Source of the DNA: Cyanobacteria bacterium UBA1221 | GTDB lineage: Bacteria > Cyanobacteriota > Vampirovibrionia > Gastranaerophilales > Gastranaerophilaceae | Direction: 5' to 3' | NCBI GenBank assembly: GCA_002309425.1 | Contig: DBXD01000043.1 | Location: forward strand, 5,133 to 19,802 | Length of the DNA stretch: 14,670 bases | Part shown: positions 6,304 to 13,382 of the stretch, in pieces | Numbering within the stretch: the first letter of the stretch is position 1 | Layout of the letters: each line of letters begins with the position of its first letter | Notes under the pieces: model-generated | Seen by the model: only the letters and a program-made list of their open reading frames with translations | Databases searched by the model: none | What the model was told of the DNA's origin: nothing | Translations under genes and position numbers: made by a program

Positions 6304-7362
6304 ATGACGGAATTTAATTCAAAAATAAGGACTATACAATGGGTTGATAACTGTTCAAGAATGGTTGACCAGACATTATTCCCGTACGAATACAAATATG
6401 TTGATATTACAACCGGACAGGATATGTTTGATGCGATAAGAAATATGATAGTACGGGGCGCTCCGGCAATAGGGATTGCGGGTGCTCACGGAATTGTTCT
6501 CTACGCCTTGGAGCTGCAAAAAGAACAATTCTCAAGAGAAGATTTTATATCAAAACTTCTTGAAAAAGCCGATTATATGAAAACTTCAAGACCCACAGCC
6601 GTAAATCTTATGTGGGCCGTGGAAAAACAAAAAGAAGTTATTAAAAACTCAAAATCCGATATAGCCGGAATTATAGAAGAATTAAAGCAAAACGGTATTA
6701 AATTAGAAAACGAAGATATAGAAATTAATAAAAAAATAGGTGACTATGGAGCAGAGGTTGTGCCGAAAGGTGCAACGATTCTCACCCATTGTAATGCTGG
6801 GGCATTGGCAACTGTCGGGTACGGAACGGCATTAGGGGTTGTACGTTCAGCTTATGCAAAAGATAACACTATTCAGGTATTTGCTGATGAAACAAGACCA
6901 CGCCAGCAGGGTGCAAGGATTACTACACTTGAACTTACAATGGACGGAATCCCGACAACTCTTATTACTGACGGAATGTGTTCATATTTTATGAAAAAGG
7001 GTATGATAGATATGGTCGTTGTCGGTGCGGACAGAATTGCCGCAAACGGAGATACCGCAAATAAAATCGGAACATACACAGTTGCTATTGCAGCAAAATA
7101 CCATAACGTACCGTTTTATATTGCAGCACCATTATCAACGATTGATACAAGTATTAAAACAGGTGATGAAATCATTATTGAGGAACGCTCAAGAGAAGAA
7201 GTCACCCATATAAACGGCAAAATTATCTGTGCTCCGGAGGTTAATATTATAAATCCGGGATTTGATGTAACACCAAATGAGCTTATTGCAGGAATTATAA
7301 CAGAAAAAGGTATTTTAAGACCGGATTATAAAAGTTCAATTCAGGAAGCATTTAGAAAATAG
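6304..7362 (+). CDS. mtnA: S-methyl-5-thioribose-1-phosphate isomerase
   Basis: 352 residues, the usual MtnA length, with GGAGAG directly before ATG 6304. MtnA isomerises methylthioribose-1-phosphate to methylthioribulose-1-phosphate in the methionine salvage pathway. Diagnostic motifs: R51-GAPAIG near the N-terminus, HCNAGALATVGYGTALGV with catalytic Cys163, TRPRQQGARITTLEL, and GADRIAANGDTANKIGTY with catalytic Asp243, followed by the PFYIAAPLSTID segment. These features separate true MtnA from the related eIF2B-like proteins. No other methionine-salvage gene is within the window, so its partners must be elsewhere, or it works in a shortened thiomethyl-sugar route (inference). It is the second gene after the 5841 membrane protein and ends at a strong terminator. 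Confidence 0.96.
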   Translation: MTEFNSKIRTIQWVDNCSRMVDQTLFPYEYKYVDITTGQDMFDAIRNMIVRGAPAIGIAGAHGIVLYALELQKEQFSREDFISKLLEKADYMKTSRPTAVNLMWAVEKQKEVIKNSKSDIAGIIEELKQNGIKLENEDIEINKKIGDYGAEVVPKGATILTHCNAGALATVGYGTALGVVRSAYAKDNTIQVFADETRPRQQGARITTLELTMDGIPTTLITDGMCSYFMKKGMIDMVVVGADRIAANGDTANKIGTYTVAIAAKYHNVPFYIAAPLSTIDTSIKTGDEIIIEERSREEVTHINGKIICAPEVNIINPGFDVTPNELIAGIITEKGILRPDYKSSIQEAFRK

Positions 7363-7376
7363 ATTTCCGTATACTT

Positions 7377-7406
7377 AAAAACCCGTCTTTATCAGGCGGG
7401 TTTTTT
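7377..7406 (+). terminator. Intrinsic terminator after mtnA
   Basis: AAAACCCGTC (to 7387), loop TTTATCA (7388-7394), then GGCGGG and a run of six T. The stem has one G-T pair. It begins 15 bp after the mtnA stop. Confidence 0.9.
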
Positions 7407-7431
7407 GTCGTTTATAAGAAAAAGGAGAATT

Positions 7432-7617
7432 TTATTTTTTAAAAACAGACGGATTAAATTTTTTACCTGCGGAAACTTCATCTTTATCAAATATTGTCTG
7501 ACAGTTCATATTTACAATATTCGGTTCACTCTCATCGGCATCCTTTCTTTCTAAGTCCTGCCAATAATTTGTATCCAGATGAGGTATTCCTTTTTGTATT
7601 TCGTTGAAGCTTCCCAT
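7432..7617 (-). CDS. Small hypothetical protein (61 residues)
   Basis: The start at ATG 7617 is supported by a GGATAGGA purine-rich site about seven bases upstream. The product is hydrophilic, with an acidic middle (E, D, S-rich, about 23-33), one Cys, a Trp and a basic tail ending in VFKK. No helix long enough for a membrane and no signal peptide. I recognise no family. It lies downstream of the response regulator gene on the same strand, with 81 bp between, so it could be made from read-through of that message. It might be a genuine small gene or a chance frame; the ribosome site and absence of any overlapping gene favour it moderately. Confidence 0.55.
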   Translation of the reverse strand: MGSFNEIQKGIPHLDTNYWQDLERKDADESEPNIVNMNCQTIFDKDEVSAGKKFNPSVFKK

Positions 7618-7651
7618 ACAACTGTCCTATCCTTTGCAATATCGCTAACGG

Positions 7652-7677
7652 AAAAAATAAAAATTTCTTTAGAGAAA
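7652..7677 (-). terminator. Weak terminator-like hairpin after the response regulator gene
   Basis: On the minus strand TTTCT, loop CTAA, AGAAA, then TTTTTATTTTTT. The stem is only five AT-rich pairs, so termination would be partial at best. Confidence 0.3.
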
Positions 7678-7698
7678 AAACATTAATTTTTACAAAAC

Positions 7699-8367
7699 TT
7701 AAACCAAACCCTCTTTAAGCGCTTTGACTGCCGCCTGAGTTCTGTCATCCACAACAAGTTTTTGTATAATATTACATACATGCGCTTTTGCGGTATGTTC
7801 GGATATTGTTAATTCCTGAGCAATCTGGCTGTTTGACTTACCGTCAACGACCAGTTTCAAAACCTCATATTCCCTTTGGGTTAGGTTTGCGTGCTGTTCC
7901 TTAAACATTGCTCTTGACATTTGCCTCGGAGGAATTATTCCGCAATTTTTATCCCTCAATATCGGTACGACCTTTGGATCAATCCACATTGCACCCTCTT
8001 TTACCGTTTTTATTATCATACGAAGGATTTCTATGTTTATATCCTTCATAACATATGCTTTTGCTCCCGCCTGTAAGGACTCCATGACCTCCTGTTCTGT
8101 TAGGTGCGAAGTTAATATTATAATTGCTGCATTTTGATTTGTTTCAATAATTCTTTTGGTGACTTCTATGCCGCTTATATCAGGCAAACCAATATCCATT
8201 AAAGTAACGTCAGGATGTGTTATTTTGTAGTTTTCCAGAGCTTCTTTACCGGTTTGTGCTTCTGATACTATATCAATATCCTTTAACTCATCAAAAAGAG
8301 ATTTAAGCCCCACCCTCATAAGCTTATGGTCTTCGACAAGCAATACTCTGACCGGCACAGTTTCCAT
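7699..8367 (-). CDS. NarL/LuxR-family two-component response regulator
   Basis: 222 residues; AGGAGGAG lies just before ATG 8367. The N-terminal receiver domain (about 6-122) carries the acidic pair E12-D13, phosphoacceptor D58 in 'TLMDIGLPD', T86 in 'ILTSH' and K108, the full set for phosphotransfer. A linker of about 35 residues leads to a LuxR-type helix-turn-helix (about 160-220) beginning LTQREYEVL and including the 'SNSQIAQELTISEHTAKAHV' recognition region, so it should bind DNA as a phosphorylation-controlled dimer. No histidine kinase is nearby, so it is an orphan in this window. The phosphoesterase gene is 105 bp upstream on the same strand, so co-transcription is possible but an own promoter is likely. 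An inverted repeat sits just upstream at 8404-8421. Confidence 0.93.
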   Translation of the reverse strand: METVPVRVLLVEDHKLMRVGLKSLFDELKDIDIVSEAQTGKEALENYKITHPDVTLMDIGLPDISGIEVTKRIIETNQNAAIIILTSHLTEQEVMESLQAGAKAYVMKDINIEILRMIIKTVKEGAMWIDPKVVPILRDKNCGIIPPRQMSRAMFKEQHANLTQREYEVLKLVVDGKSNSQIAQELTISEHTAKAHVCNIIQKLVVDDRTQAAVKALKEGLV

Positions 8368-8403
8368 AGACTCCTCCTAAATTTTGTCTTATAGCATTTA
8401 TAT

Positions 8404-8421
8404 AAGATATCTGAATATCTT
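8404..8421. promoter_or_regulatory. Inverted repeat upstream of the response regulator gene, candidate operator
   Basis: AAGATAT-CTGA-ATATCTT has perfect 7-bp arms and lies 37-54 bp before the regulator start codon, where an autoregulatory dimer could bind. NarL/LuxR regulators often bind such inverted heptamers. It could also be a chance AT-rich palindrome. Confidence 0.35.
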
Positions 8422-8472
8422 TTAAATCGGATAAAACATACTTTTAAGAGGCTAATATTTATAAATATCAAA

Positions 8473-9210
8473 TTATAAATGTCTTAATAAAGGCATTATA
8501 AGCTGATCGGACAACTCGGAAGAACCCTCATATCCTCTTGCCCTTACAAGTTGTGCAGCTTTTTCGTAATCATAATCCACAACTCTGTGTTCGACCGTAA
8601 ATGAGCCTCGATTGAAATCAATTATCGCATAATTAGCCTTTGGAGTACCTGTCATCGGACGTCCGACACTGCCTACGTTTACAACTGTTTGTTTCGTTAA
8701 TGTCTGATACCCGCAAGGAACATGCGTATGTCCGCATAAAATTAAATCTGCGGTTTCTGCCCCAATCATTTCCTGAATTTCGGAAATTTTCATATTCGGT
8801 AAAATATCTTCGTTAATTCTTCTCGGAGAACCATGTACCATAAGAACGGTAACACCTTCTATTACAAGGTCTTTTCTTTCTGGTAAAGATGCAAGATATT
8901 TTTTGTATTCATCTTCTATTATATCAACATCATCAAGGAGAGCATTTGCCATTACGGGATATGTTTTGCTTAACTTGTCATACATTTTTAAATTAAATTC
9001 GGCAATCATTTTGTCGGTATTCCCCTGAATTGTAGTCCAGTTTTGCGCCTTATTCACAACATAATCCAAAACCATTCTCGGCTGAGGTCCGGCCATAGCG
9101 ATATCACCTAAGCATAAAACTCTTTCACAGCCCTGCAGCTGATAATCCGCTATTACTCTTTCCAGAGCGCCCCAATTACCGTGTATATCCGAAATTACAG
9201 CAACTTTCAT
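8473..9210 (-). CDS. YfcE-type metallophosphoesterase
   Basis: 245 residues from ATG 9210, with AAAGGAGAG upstream. It contains the calcineurin-like dinuclear metal motifs in order: D8-x-H10 in 'SDIHGN', G35-D36, N64 in 'GNTD', H126 in 'MVHGSP' and G160-H161-T162-H163. The short single-domain layout and 'SDIHGN' start fit the YfcE/MJ0936 group of small phosphodiesterases, which act on model phosphodiesters in vitro; the physiological substrate is generally unknown. The 'GNTD' motif has Thr where many superfamily members have His, as in several YfcE-like proteins. No signal peptide, so cytoplasmic. It is divergent from ispG with only 38 bp between start codons. The C-terminus ends three residues after a conserved-looking 'MPLLRHL' tail. 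Confidence 0.9.
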   Translation of the reverse strand: MKVAVISDIHGNWGALERVIADYQLQGCERVLCLGDIAMAGPQPRMVLDYVVNKAQNWTTIQGNTDKMIAEFNLKMYDKLSKTYPVMANALLDDVDIIEDEYKKYLASLPERKDLVIEGVTVLMVHGSPRRINEDILPNMKISEIQEMIGAETADLILCGHTHVPCGYQTLTKQTVVNVGSVGRPMTGTPKANYAIIDFNRGSFTVEHRVVDYDYEKAAQLVRARGYEGSSELSDQLIMPLLRHL

Positions 9211-9232
9211 AAATCTCTCTCCTTTTGTTTTT

Positions 9233-9242
9233 ATGTTATCAT
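9233..9242. promoter_or_regulatory. Overlapping divergent extended -10 elements (phosphoesterase gene / ispG)
   Basis: The ten bases ATGTTATCAT read TG-T-TATCAT on the plus strand and TG-A-TAACAT on the minus strand, an extended -10 in each direction. The plus -10 ends six bases before the ispG ATG. The minus one leaves room for a short leader holding AAAGGAGAG. Neither has a good -35. Confidence 0.45.
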
Positions 9243-9248
9243 AAATTT

Positions 9249-10304
9249 ATGATTAATAGAAGAGTTTCAAAGCAAATATCAATAGGAAATACTAGAATTG
9301 GAGGAGATGCTCCGATTAGCGTGCAGTCGATGTGTAACACGGATACCCGCGATATTACAGCAACATGCCGGCAAATAGAAGAATTGGCAAACAAGGGTTG
9401 CGATATTGTAAGACTCGCCGTACTTAATAAAGATGCGGCATCCGCAATAAAGGACATTGTTAAAAAAAGTTCCGTTCCTCTGGTCGCAGATATACATTTT
9501 GATTACAGATTGGCAATAGAATGTATAAATAACGGCATTCACGCCCTGAGAATAAATCCCGGAAATATCGGCAAAAGAGAACACGTTGAAAAAGTTGTAT
9601 CCCTTGCAAAACAACAAAATATTCCGATAAGAATCGGAGTAAATGCAGGTTCTCTTGAAAAGCATCTGATTGAAAAAGATATTCCGCTATCCGAAAAAAT
9701 GGTGGAAAGCGCATTAGGACATATAAAAATTCTTGAAGATCTGGATTTTGATTTAATTAAGGTTTCTCTAAAATCTTCTGATGTTATGACAACGATAGAA
9801 GCATACCGTTCTATTGCCGGCAAAATACCATACCCGCTGCATTTGGGAATAACAGAAGCCGGAACACTCAGAAACGGGTTAATAAAATCTTCAGTAGGTC
9901 TGGGAACACTTTTGGCAGAAGGCATCGGAGATACAATCCGGGTTTCACTTACAGAAAATCCGGCAGAAGAAGTTGTTGCGGGAATCGGGATACTGAAAGC
10001 TCTCGGATTAAAACAAAAAGGTGTAAATTTTGTTTCTTGCCCGACATGCGGAAGAACACAAATAAATTTGATTGATTTGGCAAAAAAAGTTGAAGAAAAG
10101 TTTAAGGATTTGGATATGCCTATAACTATTGCAACGATGGGGTGTGCCGTAAACGGACCCGGAGAAGCAAGGAATGCAGATTTTGGTATCGCAGGAGGAA
10201 TCGGCGAAGGCTACATTTTCAAAAAAGGGGAAATCCTTGCAAAAGTTCCTGAAGCCCAGCTTTTGGATAAATTAGAAGAAGTTATAAAAAAATCATACGA
10301 ATAA
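9249..10304 (+). CDS. ispG: 4-hydroxy-3-methylbut-2-enyl diphosphate synthase (IspG/GcpE)
   Basis: 351 residues from ATG 9249. An in-frame TTG at 9225 would add eight residues (MFLCYHKF) not seen in the family. IspG reductively converts methylerythritol cyclodiphosphate to HMBPP in the MEP isoprenoid pathway, using a 4Fe-4S cluster. The TIM-barrel part begins with the family segment 'GGDAPISVQSMCNTDTRD' and includes 'ADIHFDYRLA' and 'RINPGNIG'. The C-terminal ferredoxin-like part carries the three cluster Cys, C264, C267 and C299, and E306 in 'GCAVNGPGEA', with the same spacing as in E. coli. The length is that of the short bacterial form, without the plant insertion. No Shine-Dalgarno sequence precedes the ATG. 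An extended -10 (TG-T-TATCAT) ends six bases upstream, so the message may be leaderless. Confidence 0.96.
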   Translation: MINRRVSKQISIGNTRIGGDAPISVQSMCNTDTRDITATCRQIEELANKGCDIVRLAVLNKDAASAIKDIVKKSSVPLVADIHFDYRLAIECINNGIHALRINPGNIGKREHVEKVVSLAKQQNIPIRIGVNAGSLEKHLIEKDIPLSEKMVESALGHIKILEDLDFDLIKVSLKSSDVMTTIEAYRSIAGKIPYPLHLGITEAGTLRNGLIKSSVGLGTLLAEGIGDTIRVSLTENPAEEVVAGIGILKALGLKQKGVNFVSCPTCGRTQINLIDLAKKVEEKFKDLDMPITIATMGCAVNGPGEARNADFGIAGGIGEGYIFKKGEILAKVPEAQLLDKLEEVIKKSYE

Positions 10305-10340
10305 TACATTTTTTTTTTATGTAAAGAAATTATAATGGTA

Positions 10341-10371
10341 TTGCAACTACAGAAAAAAATGTTATTATAAT
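10341..10371 (+). promoter_or_regulatory. Promoter of the 10397 operon
   Basis: TTGCAA (10341-10346) followed by TATTAT (10363-10368, 16 bp) or TATAAT (10366-10371, 19 bp). TTGCAA is the same -35 hexamer as at the hemW/GH13 promoters. The leader of about 20-25 nt includes the AGAGGA ribosome site. Confidence 0.5.
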
Positions 10372-10396
10372 AAAATAAAGTAGAGGATTGTAGCTT

Positions 10397-10744
10397 ATGA
10401 AGAAATTTTTATTAACTGTTGGAATTTTGGCTTTCACTGCTCCTGCGTTTGCATCAGTTGGCTTGAATGAAAGTACAAGCATCCAGTATCTGGATAATTA
10501 CGGTTACTCTAATGCAACAAATAATTATATCCAGATGCAAAAATCAATGCAGAACGGCAGAAAATATTATCCTAACAAAAAGTTCCGCACTGAAGAAAAA
10601 TATTACACAGAAAATGATGCATGGAATTATGTCGTTGACGGAACAAGAAGCTTCTTTGAATATCTTGACCCGTCACTTGATTCAGCAAGATACTGGTGGC
10701 TTACAGACATAAAATTCTATCCGACTATATATGATGCAGACTAA
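10397..10744 (+). CDS. Exported 115-residue protein, unknown
   Basis: ATG 10397 follows AGAGGA by nine bases. A clear Sec signal peptide (MKK, hydrophobic core, AFA-SV) would be cleaved after about residue 19. The mature part of about 95 residues is rich in Tyr, Asn, Lys and Trp, with clusters such as 'KYYPNKKF', 'EEKYYTEND' and 'ARYWWLTD'. No Cys for a lipid anchor, no disulfides and no repeats. I do not recognise the family. The last 14 bp overlap the start of the TPR gene in another frame, so translation of the two is probably coupled and the products may act together in the periplasm or on the cell surface. Confidence 0.85.
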   Translation: MKKFLLTVGILAFTAPAFASVGLNESTSIQYLDNYGYSNATNNYIQMQKSMQNGRKYYPNKKFRTEEKYYTENDAWNYVVDGTRSFFEYLDPSLDSARYWWLTDIKFYPTIYDAD

Positions 10745-11378
10745 GCATCTTATAAGTTTTGGATTTTCCCTGTTACTGTGCGGAATCATTTGTGCAAATG
10801 CAAATGAGTTTTCGGATAGCAGCTTTGGAGCGGGAACAACAAAAGTTTCGCAGACTGTAAATACCGCAGACCTGGAAAAAACCGCCGACAAATATTTTTA
10901 TACAGGGATGGAATCGGATGATATAAACAAAAGAGAAGCATATCTTTCAAGAGCGCTTGAAAAGTATATGCTTCTTTTAAAACTAAAACCAAATGATGTT
11001 ACAACATGTACTCAAATAGCGGTTATTCACGATAATCTTAATCATCCCGGAATTGCAAAAACATATTTTATAAGAGCGGTTAACTTAGAAAAACTTAATC
11101 CTTTTGCCAATTTTTACTACGGAGAGTATTATTTTGCTAAACGGGAATATCAGAAAGCTCTGAAATACTACCTGACAGCATATAATAACGGATACAGAGA
11201 TTCTTTTCCGGTAAACCTCAGACTGGCAACCGTATATGAAAAACTGGGAGACCTTGCAAAAGCCAGAATTTATTATATTGCAGCAGAAAAACAAAATCCT
11301 GCTCAAAACGGTATAAGAGCAAAAATTGAATCGCTGGAAAAAATATATTACAGCAAATCAGATTATCAACACAATTAG
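10731..11378 (+). CDS. Exported TPR-repeat protein
   Basis: 215 residues from ATG 10731; a second ATG at 10734 is equally possible. There is no ribosome site. The start overlaps the end of the preceding gene by 14 bp, so translational coupling is likely. A signal peptide ends near CANA-NEF (about 25). Four helical-hairpin repeats of about 34 residues follow, roughly at 55-90, 91-124, 125-157 and 158-192, with TPR-type positions such as A-x-x-Y-Y and N-P ends ('KLKPND', 'NLEKLNP', 'AEKQNPAQ'). TPR modules bind other proteins, so an extracytoplasmic scaffold role is likely. Partners could be the 115-residue protein or the GHL10 protein of the same operon (inference). The gene ends 14 bp before the next start. 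Confidence 0.88.
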   Translation: MMQTKHLISFGFSLLLCGIICANANEFSDSSFGAGTTKVSQTVNTADLEKTADKYFYTGMESDDINKREAYLSRALEKYMLLLKLKPNDVTTCTQIAVIHDNLNHPGIAKTYFIRAVNLEKLNPFANFYYGEYYFAKREYQKALKYYLTAYNNGYRDSFPVNLRLATVYEKLGDLAKARIYYIAAEKQNPAQNGIRAKIESLEKIYYSKSDYQHN

Positions 11379-11392
11379 GGTATGGAGAAACC

Positions 11393-13336
11393 ATGAATTT
11401 AAAAAATTTAATAATACTGTTTTTTATTATAATCGGAATTTGTTTTCCTGCTTTTGCACAGGAAAATATTGATACAATGTATGCCCCGCCCCAAATGAGT
11501 CAAAATGAAATTCTTTTTTCACAATCAAGACGGCAAGTTGATGTCGTAAACCCAACACCGTACTCCAACCCTGCCGGTAAAGCTTTTCCCGGGGCAAGAG
11601 GAGCTAATCAGTTAATTTTATATACCTCAGCGTACGGAGAAAGAACTCACACAAATGAATTTGGTACAGAAGCAATAATAGAGGGGAATACCGTTGTAGA
11701 ACTCGGCGGAGCAGATTCCTTTATTCCCGATGGCGGAGCGGTTATCAGCGGTCACGGAACTGCAAAGAGCTGGATAAGCTCAAATATTACCGTAGGGACA
11801 AAAGTTTATTATGACGATATGACCGGTGTTTTGACAACATATACAACCTCAAACAGCTATATGTTTGAAGCAATGCAAAAAATAGAAGAAGCAAATTCAA
11901 TGATTGAATATTATAAAACAAGAAATTACGACTATGACTGGAAAGTTCCGACAGGATATATTAAAGAAGCTCAGGAATACATGAGAAAAGCCGAAAAAAA
12001 TCCCAACCAGGTCAAGCAATATTCAAAACAGGCAATAGAAGCCGCAAATCATGCAATAAAAAGTGTCCTGCCATTCAGGACAAACGAATTTAAAGGTGTA
12101 TGGCTAAGACCAACGGAAACAAGCCCATCCGCTATTGCAGAATCCGTTAAAAAAATAAAAAATGCAGGAATAGATAACATATTCATTGAAACATATTTTC
12201 ACGGAAAAACCATATATCCGAGCCTTGTTATGGAAGATTTGGGCTTCATAAAACAAAACGAGAGTTTTATAGGGTTTGATCCTCTGAAAGTGTGGATAAA
12301 AGAAGCACACAAAAACGGGATAAAAGTACATATATGGTTTGAAACATTTTATGTAGGGAACACTCCCCCATATACAAATCCTGAAAGTATTCTGGCAGTT
12401 CATCCCGAATGGGGAAATAAAACGCTTAACGGGTATGCTTCAAGTAATGCAACTCCATCCGCCTCAGAACATAACGGGTATTTTCTTGATCCGTCAAACC
12501 AACAGGTACAAGAATTTCTGGAAAGATTATTAACTGAAATTATAATCAAATATGAACCCGACGGAATTAATTTGGATTATATAAGGTACCCGCAATCAAT
12601 ATCATCATCTCCGTCAGGGAATTGGGGTTACACAGAAAATGCAAGAAAAATTTTTGCTGAGAGATTCGGAGTTGACCCCGTAACACTGACTACAAACGAT
12701 TCCTTATGGTACGAATGGAGCCGTTTCAGAAGGGAGCAGGTTACAAATTTTGTAAGAAGCATAGGAAATCTTGCAAGAGAAAGAAATGTATATTTAAGTG
12801 CAGTTATATTTCCGGACAGAAGTGTAGCATATTCAAGAAAACTTCAGGACTGGGCCTCCTGGTCAAAAAATCATTACTTGAACGGATTTACACCTCTGTT
12901 TTTGACTTGCGATTCCAAAACATTAAATTCACAAATTGCAACTGTTAAAAATTACAAGGAGCCGGAAACAGATTTATTTGCCGGATTGTTTGTAACCTTT
13001 ATGGGCGGAAGCGAAGAAGATTTGATAAGACAAATTCATGAAACAAGAAAACTAAACGTGAACGGAGTAATTCTGTTTGACTACGCTCATCTGAGTGAGA
13101 AATATGTCAATGCATTATCTGCCAGAGTTTTTGCAAACAATTCAAAATCAAACGGCATAAGAAAACAAAATCCTGCAACGAAACTTATAAACTGGAATCA
13201 ACCCGTACAGCAGGAAAAACAAGATCAGTTACATCAAATGCAAAACAACAGAATGATTATACAAAAATATGACCCTAATAAAATGCAGAGCTCAAAAAAT
13301 CCAACACCTATAATTGTTAAACAAAAAAGGAGATAG
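11393..13336 (+). CDS. Secreted GHL10/DUF187-type glycosidase-like protein
   Basis: 647 residues; GGAG precedes ATG 11393. Signal peptide cleaved near AFA-QE (22). Residues about 60-150 form a beta-rich domain with 'IPDGGAVISGHG' and 'VGTKVYYDD', resembling N-terminal domains of phosphodiester-glycosidase-like and GHL10 proteins. A helical linker (about 155-228) leads to the barrel domain (about 230-575), which opens 'FKGVWLRPTETSP'. The barrel contains 'IKVHIWFETFY', 'GYFLDPSNQQVQEFL' and DGINLDYIRYP with D390 and D395, the acidic strand-end signature of this glycoside-hydrolase-like family. The tail (about 590-647) is Gln/Asn/Lys-rich and disordered. The family is thought to act on cell-surface or wall glycans; the substrate is unknown. 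Third gene of the 10397 operon. No terminator is visible before mlaE. Confidence 0.88.
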   Translation: MNLKNLIILFFIIIGICFPAFAQENIDTMYAPPQMSQNEILFSQSRRQVDVVNPTPYSNPAGKAFPGARGANQLILYTSAYGERTHTNEFGTEAIIEGNTVVELGGADSFIPDGGAVISGHGTAKSWISSNITVGTKVYYDDMTGVLTTYTTSNSYMFEAMQKIEEANSMIEYYKTRNYDYDWKVPTGYIKEAQEYMRKAEKNPNQVKQYSKQAIEAANHAIKSVLPFRTNEFKGVWLRPTETSPSAIAESVKKIKNAGIDNIFIETYFHGKTIYPSLVMEDLGFIKQNESFIGFDPLKVWIKEAHKNGIKVHIWFETFYVGNTPPYTNPESILAVHPEWGNKTLNGYASSNATPSASEHNGYFLDPSNQQVQEFLERLLTEIIIKYEPDGINLDYIRYPQSISSSPSGNWGYTENARKIFAERFGVDPVTLTTNDSLWYEWSRFRREQVTNFVRSIGNLARERNVYLSAVIFPDRSVAYSRKLQDWASWSKNHYLNGFTPLFLTCDSKTLNSQIATVKNYKEPETDLFAGLFVTFMGGSEEDLIRQIHETRKLNVNGVILFDYAHLSEKYVNALSARVFANNSKSNGIRKQNPATKLINWNQPVQQEKQDQLHQMQNNRMIIQKYDPNKMQSSKNPTPIIVKQKRR

Positions 13337-13347
13337 TCGGTTGCTCC

Positions 13348-13376
13348 TTGCCTTAATACAAAATTTTTAATATAAT
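13348..13376 (+). promoter_or_regulatory. mlaE promoter, predicted leaderless
   Basis: TTGCCT (13348-13353), 17 bp, perfect TATAAT (13371-13376), then exactly six bases to ATG 13383. The expected transcription start is the A of the start codon. The nearest AGGAG-like string (13327-13333) is the end of the preceding gene and too far away to act as a ribosome site. Confidence 0.7.
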
Positions 13377-13382
13377 CAAAGA

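Noticed and set aside
8455..8468. ATATTTATAAATAT, a perfect 14-bp palindrome after the phosphoesterase gene
   Set aside because: It is pure A/T in a very AT-rich spacer, with no T run of terminator type; probably chance.
9279..9925. Overlapping minus-strand frames inside ispG
   Set aside because: They are antisense to a strongly supported conserved gene, lack ribosome sites and encode low-quality, Cys/Ser/Ile-rich products.
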